Source: Cyanobacterium stanieri PCC 7202 (GTDB taxonomy: Bacteria; Cyanobacteriota; Cyanobacteriia; Cyanobacteriales; Cyanobacteriaceae). Taken from it: a DNA stretch of 64,000 nt. This document shows positions 47,742-55,093 of this stretch, in pieces. The notes below the pieces were generated by a model that saw nothing but the letters and a program-made list of their open reading frames with translations, searched no databases and was not told the origin of the DNA. A program made the translations under genes and the position numbers. Numbering within the stretch: the stretch's first letter is position 1; every line of letters begins with the position of its first letter. The stretch lies in the NCBI GenBank assembly GCA_000317655.1, contig CP003940.1:2985547-3049546 (forward strand), given 5' to 3'.

Positions 47742-47862
47742 ACTAGGAAACTAGACTTCCTTCCTCAAAGTTTTTCAATTTTATTTACCTTTAATTTAAG
47801 TTATTGAGATGATAATAAAAATTTTCCTAAAGAATTTTAACTAGGAAGAAATTTTTCCTAGT
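47742..47862. promoter_or_regulatory. Operator-like ACTAGGAA sites in the divergent cas promoter region
   Basis: ACTAGGAA occurs at 47742-47749 and again at 47840-47847, where it pairs with TTCCTAGT (47855-47862) as a perfect 8-bp inverted repeat with a 7-bp spacer. These lie in the 210 bp between the cas4-cas1 start and the WYL regulator start. A -10-like TATGAT follows at 47871-47876. They are the likely binding sites of the adjacent WYL regulator, by inference. Confidence 0.55.
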
Positions 47863-47906
47863 ACCTCTTTTATGATGGTGTATATAGTTTGATTAAAAAA
47901 TAATTT

Positions 47907-48872
47907 ATGTCTCGTCATTTGGAACGGTTATTGGAAATTGACAATTTAATTCGGGGCAGAGAAAGGCAAACTAGCAGCAGTTTAGCTAATGCTTTGGAGG
48001 TGTGCGATCGCACCATACGCAATGATTTAGACTTTTTGCGAGATAGATTTTTTGCACCTTTGGAATATTCTAAAAAACAAGGATGGTATTACACCGATGA
48101 TGATTGGCGATTACCTAGTGTGAGCTTGAGTAAAGGGGAACTATTTGCCCTTACTTTGGGGGCGAGGATGCTCAGTGCTTATGCTGGTTCGGCTTATGAA
48201 GAAGAGTTGCGCTCATCCATTCACCAGTTATCAGCAAGATTACCTGACAATACATGGATTGACTTACAACAACTGGCGGATGAAAGGATTGTTTTTCGCT
48301 CTGGTGCGCAAATAACTAATTTAGATCCTCAAATTTGGCAATTGTTACTAGAGGCATCTAACACTAAACATTCTATTTGGATGCGTTATTATACCGCCAG
48401 TAGGGATCAAGAGTCGGAAAGAATAGTTGACCCTTATTTTCTTCATATATATAGAGCCACTAATCCTTATTTGATAGGTTTTTGTCATAATAGACAGGAT
48501 TATCGTTGGTTTAGGGTCGATCGTATTAAAGAGATTAATATTTTAGCAGATACTTTTACTATTAATCCTAATTTTAATAAAGAGGAATATTTACAGAAAA
48601 TATTTCAATATGAAGTAGGTGGAAAAACTTTTCTTGTCAAAATAAAATTTAATGCTCAAACTGCCCCTTTTATTCGGGAGAGAAAATGGCATCATAGCCA
48701 AGAAATAGAAGAACATCAAGACGGTTCCCTAACTCTTAGTTTACAATCTTCTGGTTTAAATGATCTCAAACGTTGGATTTTGAGTTATGGTGCAGGTGCG
48801 ATCGCCCTTGAACCCTTGGAATTAGTGGAGTTGATCAAACAAGAAGTAATGACAATTAAACACAATTATTAA
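47907..48872 (+). CDS. WYL-domain transcriptional regulator of the cas locus
   Basis: The 321-residue protein has an N-terminal winged helix (about 5-60, LERLLEIDNLIRGRERQTSS, SLANALEVCDRTIRNDLDFL) and a WYL domain (about 140-225, with SIWMRYYTAS, VDPYFLHIYRATNPYLIGFC and YRWFRVDRIKEI). A C-terminal WCX-like extension follows. WYL regulators sense nucleotides or other small ligands and often sit in cas or other defence loci as repressors or activators. It is divergent from cas4-cas1 and upstream of cas6, with operator-like palindromes before its start. Confidence 0.88.
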   Translation: MSRHLERLLEIDNLIRGRERQTSSSLANALEVCDRTIRNDLDFLRDRFFAPLEYSKKQGWYYTDDDWRLPSVSLSKGELFALTLGARMLSAYAGSAYEEELRSSIHQLSARLPDNTWIDLQQLADERIVFRSGAQITNLDPQIWQLLLEASNTKHSIWMRYYTASRDQESERIVDPYFLHIYRATNPYLIGFCHNRQDYRWFRVDRIKEINILADTFTINPNFNKEEYLQKIFQYEVGGKTFLVKIKFNAQTAPFIRERKWHHSQEIEEHQDGSLTLSLQSSGLNDLKRWILSYGAGAIALEPLELVELIKQEVMTIKHNY

Positions 48873-49225
48873 CTTTCATGGAGAGAAAATTATGATTTTA
48901 ATAAATTTAGATAGAATGAGAATTCTAACCTCAGATTTAATGCTCTATAGTCGAAATAGTTTTATATCTTCTGACTATATTTCAGTGTTGGACATGAGCT
49001 CGTTTAATTTACAAAAATTAATTTTTGTCCTAACCTCAGATACCGTAAGGTGTTTATTTACTTTTCTTTATCCTAAGTCTGATTTCTTTTATGGAGCTAG
49101 TTTAATTTAAGGTGGACTGTGTTATCTTGAAAAAAATAACCCTCTACCATAAATTAAAGCCATAGCCATCAAACGGTAAAGGGAAAATTTCAAACTATTT
49201 AATTACAATTTCTATTTTAGTGAAA
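48873..49225. other. WYL-cas6 intergenic region with CRISPR-repeat-like element
   Basis: No credible gene lies here. It holds the pseudo-repeat at 49025-49061, a shorter TAACCTCAGAT match at 48926-48936, and a 72-codon open frame (48892-49110) with a good GGAGAG Shine-Dalgarno but no recognisable protein. The upstream sequence of cas6 presumably includes a promoter. Confidence 0.45.
49025..49061 (+). repeat. Degenerate CRISPR-repeat-like element upstream of cas6
   Basis: Compared with the minus-strand CRISPR repeat, this 37-bp stretch keeps TGT, AACCTCAGAT, a hairpin ACC-GTAA-GGT in place of GCC-ATTA-GGC, and a final AC: about 25 of 36 positions with two small gaps, aligned by eye. Its core CCTCAGATACCGTAAGGTGT differs at only two positions from the core of the tandem units at 53910, 53987 and 54064. 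The TAACCTCAG part is also shared with the dispersed repeat ends of this genome, so only the hairpin half is specific. Confidence 0.5.
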
Positions 49226-49894
49226 ATGACACCAATTATAAACCTTGTATTTCCTGTGCAAGGAAATCTTTTGTGGGCAGATAATAACTATCGTCTCTAT
49301 GCCACTTTGTGTCGAATTTGTCCCGAACTTCATAGTTTGCCAGGATTAGCCATTAATAGTATTTCTGGTATTCCCGATTATCAAGGCAAAATAACTCTAA
49401 CTCCCTATTCTCGATTATATTTGAGATTACCCGTAAATGCGATCGCCCTTATTTATTCATTAGCAGGGCAAACATTAAACATTGACGGTGATAAGATTAC
49501 CCTCGGTAACCCTGAATTACAAACCATTCAACCCTGTTATTCTCTCAAAGCAAGATTAGTCACCATCAAAGGTTATACCAAACCAATAGAATTTTTACAG
49601 GCCTCTAAAAGACAATTACAACAGCTAGAAATTCAAGCAAATATAGGGATTCCAGCGAACAAAAAAGGCGAACCCAAAAGGTTAACCATGAAAATCAATA
49701 AATCCCATCGCAGTTATACCATAGTCGGTTTTAGTGTAGTAGTGTCCGACTTATCAGAAGAAGATTCTATCAAACTACAAATTCACGGATTAGGGGGAAA
49801 ACGCCGTTTAGGATGTGGAGTTTTTTATCCCAATATTAGAGTCAAAAAAGATTATCAAAAGGGGAAAAAAGATGTCGCCAAAACTCTTAGCTAA
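49226..49894 (+). CDS. cas6: CRISPR-associated endoribonuclease Cas6 (MYXAN type, Cmx6)
   Basis: The 222-residue protein has the features of the MYXAN Cas6: IINLVFPVQGNLLWADNNYR, RLYATLCRICPELH (with an early histidine), ISGIPDYQGKITLTPYSRLY, LRLPVNAIALIYSLAGQTL, and the C-terminal glycine-rich loop IHGLGGKRRLGCGVFYP. It cuts pre-crRNA at the repeat hairpin. I use ATG 49226; a GTG two codons earlier is also possible. Its 3' end overlaps the cas3 start by 23 bp. Confidence 0.9.
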   Translation: MTPIINLVFPVQGNLLWADNNYRLYATLCRICPELHSLPGLAINSISGIPDYQGKITLTPYSRLYLRLPVNAIALIYSLAGQTLNIDGDKITLGNPELQTIQPCYSLKARLVTIKGYTKPIEFLQASKRQLQQLEIQANIGIPANKKGEPKRLTMKINKSHRSYTIVGFSVVVSDLSEEDSIKLQIHGLGGKRRLGCGVFYPNIRVKKDYQKGKKDVAKTLS

Positions 49895-52181
49895 AAACAA
49901 ATCTAACAACAAAGAATTAACCCTAGAGCAACACTTACAAGATACCGAAACCGCCTGTTTAGCTATTTTTAGAGGGCGTATTCTTAATAACTGGTGTCGT
50001 TTTTTCAAGGTAACAGATAAAAATGTATTTTTGTTACTTTTAAGAATTGCTTGTTTATTCCATGACATAGGTAAAGCTAACCCAGAATTTATACAGCTAG
50101 TATTAGGAGGGAAAAAATTTAAGCAAACTTTTCGCCATGAGTGGATTAGTGCGTTTATTCTCCATTGCCCTAATGTGAAGGAATGGTTCAGACAAAGTAA
50201 TTTAGATTTAGACTTAGAAATTATTACCGCTTCGGTGTTAGGGCATCATTTACAAGCAACCCCTAAACAACAACATAAAATAGATGCTTTTGGGAAGCCG
50301 AGGAATATGGTCAAAGAATTACCTTTGTATTTAGATCATCCTCAAGTCACTAATACCCTTGAAAAAATAGCCACCTTAGCAAATCTGAAGGGTTTACCCA
50401 CACTACCTCAAAAATGGATAGATGGCTCGGCTTTTTGGGATAATATTTACAGCGATATTCAAGATACCGCCGAAGATTTTGAATACGAAATCAGTAAAGA
50501 TGCCCAGCGTCAAAGTTTACTACTTGCAGTCAAGGCGGGATTAATTGCCAGTGATTCTGTTGCTTCTGGTATTTATCGCACCCAAACATCCTCAGCCATA
50601 GAAAAATGGGTTAACCAAACTTTACATACTTACCCTATTACCGTGGAAGAAATTGAAGAAAAAATACTGCAACCCCGTTACCGTCAAATTGAGAAAGACA
50701 CTGGTAAATCGTTTGAGTTAAAAGATTTTCAAAAGGAAGCCATTAATCTCAATTCTCGACTGCTATTATTAAGTGCCTGTGGTAGTGGTAAAACTATATT
50801 TGCGTATAATTGGGCAAAAGGAGTTACTGATAGTTACAAAATAGGTAGAGTTATCTTTCTTTATCCCACCAGAGGCACAGCAACAGAAGGATTTAAAGAC
50901 TATGTATCATGGGCCCCCGAAACGGAAGCTAGTTTATTAACTGGTACAGCTAATTATGAGTTACGGGGGATGACAGAAAATCCCACAGAGTCAACTAAGG
51001 GTAAAGACTTTACAACACAGGAAAGGTTATACGCTTTAGGATTTTGGCAAAAACGCTTTTTTTCAGCTACTGTTGATCAATTTTTGTCATTTCTAACTCA
51101 TAATTACGGCGCTATCTGTCTATTGCCCATTTTGGCGGATTCTGTGCTAATCATTGATGAAATTCACAGTTTTTCTCGATCAATGTTCGATAATTTTGTT
51201 AGTTTTTTGCAACATTTTGATATTCCTGTGTTGTGTATGACTGCCACTCTACCAACATCTCGCCATGAAGAATTAACCAGAATATTAGATAAACATAAAT
51301 CAGGTTTAAAAGTTTATCCCTCTCCCAATAATCGTAGCCAACTAGAAGACTTAGAACAAGCAGAAACCTTACCCCGTTATCAAATCAGTCAGAGTAATTT
51401 TGATGAAGCAAAACAAAAAACGATTATTGCCTATCAAGAGGAAAAAAGGATTCTTTGGGTGGTTAATACCGTTGACAGATGTAGAGAAATATCAACTCAA
51501 TTAGGTGAAATTTTGGAGACTGACATATTGACATATCATAGTCGGTTTCGTTTGAAAGATCGAAAAAAACGCCATGAAGAAACTGTTAACGCTTTTAAAC
51601 AAACGGAAAAAGCTGTTATTGCTGTAACTACCCAAGTCTGTGAAATGTCTTTAGATTTGGATGCCCAAGTGTTAATCACTGAATTAGCACCCATTTCGGC
51701 ATTAGTACAAAGGTTCGGACGATCGAATCGTCATGGTAAATTTGCCCACTCAGAAATATTGATTTATGAACCATCTCAACCATTACCTTACACTAAAGAG
51801 GAATTAGAAATTAGTCGTCAATTTCTCCATGATATTGTTTCTCCTCTTCCTGTCAGTCAGAGATTATTAGCCGATAAGTTGCAAGAATATTCTTTAAGAG
51901 AAAGGTTTAGTGATGGTAGTAGTCACTTTATCACGGGCGGTTATTGGGCAACAACGCAACCCTTTAGAGAATCCGATGATTATTCCTTTAGCGGTATTTT
52001 AGACAAGGATATAAACGAATACTTGCAACTGATGGAAGATAAAAACCCCGATGCAGAGAGCCTAATTTTACCCATATCCCGTAAATATATCATTGAGGAC
52101 TTCCATCGACCTGCAAAGTTACCGAAATATTTACAAATTGCATCCCATGAAAACTATTGCGAAAAAAGGGGTTTAGGTTAA
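49872..52181 (+). CDS. cas3: CRISPR-associated helicase-nuclease Cas3 with N-terminal HD domain
   Basis: In this 769-residue protein the HD nuclease covers about 1-230 (LFHDIGKANPEFIQL, then FRHEWISAF and VLGHHLQATP). The superfamily 2 helicase follows: Walker A LSACGSGKTIFAYNWAKG (about 304-321), DEIH in LIIDEIHSFSRSMF, motif III MTATLP, and motif VI in LVQRFGRSNRHGKF. Cas3 is recruited by Cascade to unwind and shred the target. ATG 49872 is chosen as it follows a purine-rich stretch within the cas6 end; an earlier in-frame ATG at 49815 overlaps cas6 by 80 bp. The cas3 stop and the cmx8 start share one base (TAATG). Confidence 0.95.
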   Translation: MSPKLLAKNKSNNKELTLEQHLQDTETACLAIFRGRILNNWCRFFKVTDKNVFLLLLRIACLFHDIGKANPEFIQLVLGGKKFKQTFRHEWISAFILHCPNVKEWFRQSNLDLDLEIITASVLGHHLQATPKQQHKIDAFGKPRNMVKELPLYLDHPQVTNTLEKIATLANLKGLPTLPQKWIDGSAFWDNIYSDIQDTAEDFEYEISKDAQRQSLLLAVKAGLIASDSVASGIYRTQTSSAIEKWVNQTLHTYPITVEEIEEKILQPRYRQIEKDTGKSFELKDFQKEAINLNSRLLLLSACGSGKTIFAYNWAKGVTDSYKIGRVIFLYPTRGTATEGFKDYVSWAPETEASLLTGTANYELRGMTENPTESTKGKDFTTQERLYALGFWQKRFFSATVDQFLSFLTHNYGAICLLPILADSVLIIDEIHSFSRSMFDNFVSFLQHFDIPVLCMTATLPTSRHEELTRILDKHKSGLKVYPSPNNRSQLEDLEQAETLPRYQISQSNFDEAKQKTIIAYQEEKRILWVVNTVDRCREISTQLGEILETDILTYHSRFRLKDRKKRHEETVNAFKQTEKAVIAVTTQVCEMSLDLDAQVLITELAPISALVQRFGRSNRHGKFAHSEILIYEPSQPLPYTKEELEISRQFLHDIVSPLPVSQRLLADKLQEYSLRERFSDGSSHFITGGYWATTQPFRESDDYSFSGILDKDINEYLQLMEDKNPDAESLILPISRKYIIEDFHRPAKLPKYLQIASHENYCEKRGLG

Positions 52182-53857
52182 TGACAGACAAAGAAATTAT
52201 TGAATTATCCTATCGACTAGCTGAATTACCATCACCGCAACATCGAGCAGGTTTAGCAGGTTTAGTGTTGATGGTGCAAGATATTCAGAAGCAGGAAATT
52301 TTACAATATTATCAATCCGCTTTACTCGATTTGGATAGTCTCGATGAATTTGGTGTTACCATCAGATTTAATTTAGAAGGTTTAAAAGCCCTATTTGATT
52401 TAACTTTTGGGGCATTTATTGAGGAAAGAAGTACAGAAACTAAAATTAAAAATTTTGATCGAGTAGAGGAAATAGAAGCAAAAGACGATAAGAGTAAAAT
52501 AAAAATCAAAAAACTTTATTATTACTCAGTGGTGACTCCTCAAGGTGCTTTTTTGCCTTATTTAGATGAATCTGCTGAAGGCAATAACGGTATTTGGATC
52601 AAATTATGGCGTGATATGTACTGGGGTATTATCAGAGGTGTTCCTGCTACTCGTAATTCCTTTAATTCTCGTGCTAATAAAGATTATGGGGCTTATAGTA
52701 ATGATGTTGTAAAACAATGGACACAATTACAAAATCCTGATAAAACCATTGGACAATCAGGGAATTATTATTTAGGTGCAATGGCTTCTAATGCCGAAAA
52801 TATACCCACTAAAGATAATATTGCCTATCAATTTCTCTTAAATTTTGCTCCTTTTGTTTTCCAAGTTTATCGCCCAACTACTATCAATAAAGATGGAAAA
52901 AGAGAGTTTGGCAGTTATGCTCTAGCTATTCCTGACGTAGCTAATTTAGAAAGATTTTGCTTTTCTTTTTCTAAATTATTAAAACAAAGAAATAATGATA
53001 AATTAGGTTATTCCCCCAAAGAATCTATTATCGATTTAGCAGAAGAAAGTGCCTTAAATTTCTTTATTTTAGAAGATAGAATAAGTAGAGATATTGGAGA
53101 GCAATCTACTAAAAAATCTATTCTTGGAGTTGAGGTTATTCACACAGAAAAAGTAGGTAATAATGTTAAATTTTATGGTTTTAACTACCTTGAACCTATT
53201 ACTACTCAAACTGATAAATATAAGCAAATAAAAGATAAATATTGGTGTCCTTGGTTTCGGAAACAACGGTTAAAAAATCTCTTAAATTCCATCGTTTATA
53301 CCGATAGTCAGGAGAGCAAATATGAGGAAAAGCCCCCTTGGTTTGGCTTTGATGACTTACTAAGTAGAGTCCCTCGTAAATGGTTGGAAACTGGTAAAGA
53401 TTACTTTAGCCATGATGCTCGTATTTTATTTAATGAAGAAATTTTAAATTCACAAGGAGTAACTGAAATGTCAGAAAAAAATACTAAAATTCGTGATTAT
53501 GCCTCAATCATTTATCAAGTTTGTCAATCATATGTTATGGGTAAATTAGAAAATAAATATGAGTTAAAATGGGATAAAATAAAAGGAAACTCTAAGCTAG
53601 AAAAAGATTATAATGATAAAAAAAATAAGATAGTTAATGAGGCTTTTTTAGCTGTAAGATCCCGTACAGAAAAACAAGCTTTTATTGATTATTTTGTTTC
53701 TACTCTTTATCCCTTTGTAAAAAAAGAAGAATTTGCTCAATTTGCAGAGGATTTATTTAAAAAAACTGATGAAATTAGAGCTTTAACTTTACTGGCTCTT
53801 TCCAGTCAATTTGCCATTAGTAAAGAGGTAAAAAATGATTCAGAGGTTCGTAGTTAA
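52181..53857 (+). CDS. cmx8: Type I-B (MYXAN) large subunit Cmx8/Cas8b
   Basis: The 558-residue Cascade large subunit recognises the PAM. It matches the MYXAN Cmx8 pattern: LSYRLAELPSPQHRAGLAGLVLM near the N-terminus, FDLTFGAFIEE, YYYSVVTPQGAFLPYLDE, WRDMYWGIIRGVPATRNSFN, QSGNYYLGAMASNAENIPTKDN, FLLNFAPFVFQVYRPT and AIPDVANLERFCFSFSKLL. The last 129 residues are helical and can be translated separately (see the internal entry). The gene is translationally coupled to cas3 through TAATG and is followed by a 77-bp tandem repeat array. Confidence 0.9.
   Translation: MTDKEIIELSYRLAELPSPQHRAGLAGLVLMVQDIQKQEILQYYQSALLDLDSLDEFGVTIRFNLEGLKALFDLTFGAFIEERSTETKIKNFDRVEEIEAKDDKSKIKIKKLYYYSVVTPQGAFLPYLDESAEGNNGIWIKLWRDMYWGIIRGVPATRNSFNSRANKDYGAYSNDVVKQWTQLQNPDKTIGQSGNYYLGAMASNAENIPTKDNIAYQFLLNFAPFVFQVYRPTTINKDGKREFGSYALAIPDVANLERFCFSFSKLLKQRNNDKLGYSPKESIIDLAEESALNFFILEDRISRDIGEQSTKKSILGVEVIHTEKVGNNVKFYGFNYLEPITTQTDKYKQIKDKYWCPWFRKQRLKNLLNSIVYTDSQESKYEEKPPWFGFDDLLSRVPRKWLETGKDYFSHDARILFNEEILNSQGVTEMSEKNTKIRDYASIIYQVCQSYVMGKLENKYELKWDKIKGNSKLEKDYNDKKNKIVNEAFLAVRSRTEKQAFIDYFVSTLYPFVKKEEFAQFAEDLFKKTDEIRALTLLALSSQFAISKEVKNDSEVRS
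53468..53857 (+). CDS. cas11: Internal in-frame Cas11 small subunit within cmx8
   Basis: Inside cmx8 an exact AAGGAG (53454-53459) lies 8 nt upstream of an in-frame ATG at 53468. It would give a 129-residue protein starting MSEKNTKIRDYASIIYQVCQ. The piece is all-helical and highly charged, as Cas11 small subunits are. Separate internal translation of Cas11 from the large-subunit gene is established for several type I systems (I-B, I-C, I-D). The internal signal is stronger than that of cmx8 itself. Independent expression has not been shown here. Confidence 0.7.
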   Translation: MSEKNTKIRDYASIIYQVCQSYVMGKLENKYELKWDKIKGNSKLEKDYNDKKNKIVNEAFLAVRSRTEKQAFIDYFVSTLYPFVKKEEFAQFAEDLFKKTDEIRALTLLALSSQFAISKEVKNDSEVRS

Positions 53858-53870
53858 GCCCTTTAGGGCT
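53855..53870 (+). repeat. AAGCCCTTTAGGGCTT hairpin after cmx8
   Basis: This perfect 6-bp stem with a TTTA loop overlaps the cmx8 stop. No U-tract follows. It may be a weak terminator, an mRNA-protecting hairpin, or the start of the repeat region that follows. Confidence 0.5.
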
Positions 53871-53881
53871 TGTTAATGAAA

Positions 53882-54093
53882 GGCTAAAGCCATTACTACT
53901 AACTCTTATCCTCTGATACCGTCAGGTGTACAAAAAATAATTGGTTCTTAGAATAAACGGCTAAAGCCATTACTACTAACATTTATCCTCCGATACCATC
54001 AGGTGTACAAAAAATAATTGGTTCGTAGAGTAAACGGCTAAAGCCATTACTACTAACTCTTATCCTCCGATACCGTCAGGTGTACAAAAAATT
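53882..54093 (+). repeat. Three tandem 77-bp units resembling a degenerate CRISPR array
   Basis: The units start at 53882, 53959 and 54036 (period exactly 77 bp; the third is truncated at devR). Each begins GGCTAAAGCCATTACTACTA and contains CCTC(T/C)GATACC(G/A)TCAGGTGTAC (cores at 53910-53929, 53987-54006 and 54064-54083), then A-rich sequence and, in units 1 and 2, TAATTGGTTC. The core resembles the minus-strand CRISPR repeat (CCTCAGAT, hairpin GCC-ATTA-GGC, GT), with a G-C to A-T compensated pair in the stem and loop ATCA in unit 2 against ATTA. The period is close to that of the real array (70-76). GGCTAAAGCC is also a dispersed palindrome of this genome. Confidence 0.7.
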
Positions 54094-54108
54094 ATTTTGA
54101 GGTTAATT

Positions 54109-55023
54109 ATGTCTAAAAAACAGTTAAATTTATTCGCTACGGTTTTAACTTATTCAGCCCCTGCTGGTAATTATCGGGGAGAATCAGAGGAAAATCGCAC
54201 GATTTTACAAAAAATAGTCAAAGATGGACAAAAATACGCTGTTATTAGCCCTGAATCTATGCGTAATGCTATCAGAGAAACTTTGATTACTTTAGATCAA
54301 CCCCATAATCGTACGAGATTACATGATCAAGATCAACTGGCTGTGGAGTTTAAGGAATATCCTAATCCAGATAAGTATGCTGATGATTTTTTATTCGGTT
54401 ATATGGTGGCGAAAACTGATGATGTCAAAAAAATGAAACCAATTCCTCCAAAACGGGATAGTGTTTTTCGTTGCAATATGGCAGTAGCTTTAAGCCCTTA
54501 TAAATATGATGCTATTTTTCATCAATCACCCCTCCATGCTAAAACTAAAAATAATGAAAAAACTTTTTGGAATAATGCAAGTACATCGGCTTTGTTACAC
54601 AGAGAAGTAACCCATACTGCTTTTCAATATCCCTTTGCTTTATCCAGTCATGATTGTGGAGAAAAACCAGAGTGGGTAAGAGCTTTATTAAGTGCGATCG
54701 CACAGTTAAACAATGTTGCAGGGGGTCATGCTAGAGCATACTATGAATTTGCTCCCCGTTCAATGGTTATCCGTTTAACCCCTAAATTAGTGGCAGGATA
54801 TAACACCTATGGCTTTGATGAGGAAGGTAACTGGTTAGAGTTGCATCGTTTAACTAATCGTCATGATGATAAATGTGATTTACCTGCGGACGAGTTTTGG
54901 ATTGGAGGAGAAATTATCCGTGAGATGGAAGAATCCCAAGTTAAAAAATTAGCGGATATGGGGGTAAACCTTTTTAATAATTGTGAAACTCTTTTAAATT
55001 CTGTTGCTGATACTTTTCTTTAG
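54109..55023 (+). CDS. cas7: CRISPR-associated Cas7, DevR/Cst2 family
   Basis: The 304-residue backbone subunit of the type I-B MYXAN Cascade has the DevR-family features LFATVLTYSAPAGNYRGESE, a segment with YAVISPESMRNAIRETL, RCNMAVALSPYKYDAIFHQS, LLHREVTHTAFQYPFALSSH and AIAQLNNVAGGHARAYYEFA, with PRSMVIRLT following. Several copies coat the crRNA. The ATG at 54109 has GAGG 7 nt upstream. It follows directly after the 77-bp repeat units. Confidence 0.92.
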   Translation: MSKKQLNLFATVLTYSAPAGNYRGESEENRTILQKIVKDGQKYAVISPESMRNAIRETLITLDQPHNRTRLHDQDQLAVEFKEYPNPDKYADDFLFGYMVAKTDDVKKMKPIPPKRDSVFRCNMAVALSPYKYDAIFHQSPLHAKTKNNEKTFWNNASTSALLHREVTHTAFQYPFALSSHDCGEKPEWVRALLSAIAQLNNVAGGHARAYYEFAPRSMVIRLTPKLVAGYNTYGFDEEGNWLELHRLTNRHDDKCDLPADEFWIGGEIIREMEESQVKKLADMGVNLFNNCETLLNSVADTFL

Positions 55024-55029
55024 TTGATT

Positions 55030-55046
55030 GGTGGGCATTGCCCACC
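55030..55046. repeat. Dispersed palindrome GGTGGGCATTGCCCACC between cas7 and cas5
   Basis: This is the third copy of the palindrome seen after pstB and ylqD. Here it lies inside the cas operon, 7 bp past the cas7 stop, and may attenuate or protect the mRNA ahead of cas5. Confidence 0.7.
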
Positions 55047-55093
55047 CTACTGTTTTTGTTCAATTAATTACTATTTATTTTTAATGTATTTTT

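Noticed and set aside
47886-47902. WYL leader AAAAAATAATT as a target of the tandem-unit guide
   Set aside because: The match is mostly A/T-run and overlaps the handle part; too likely by chance.
48925-48936. CTAACCTCAGAT as a further pseudo-repeat
   Set aside because: No hairpin follows, and TAACCTCAG is also the end of the dispersed small elements (for example at 798-806).
48892-49110. 72-codon open frame with good GGAGAG Shine-Dalgarno between the WYL gene and cas6, considered as a CreT-like toxin partner of a crRNA-like antitoxin
   Set aside because: No recognisable protein features, it runs through the CRISPR-repeat-like element, and the AGA/ATA codons are not notable in this AT-rich genome. 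Kept only as a note.
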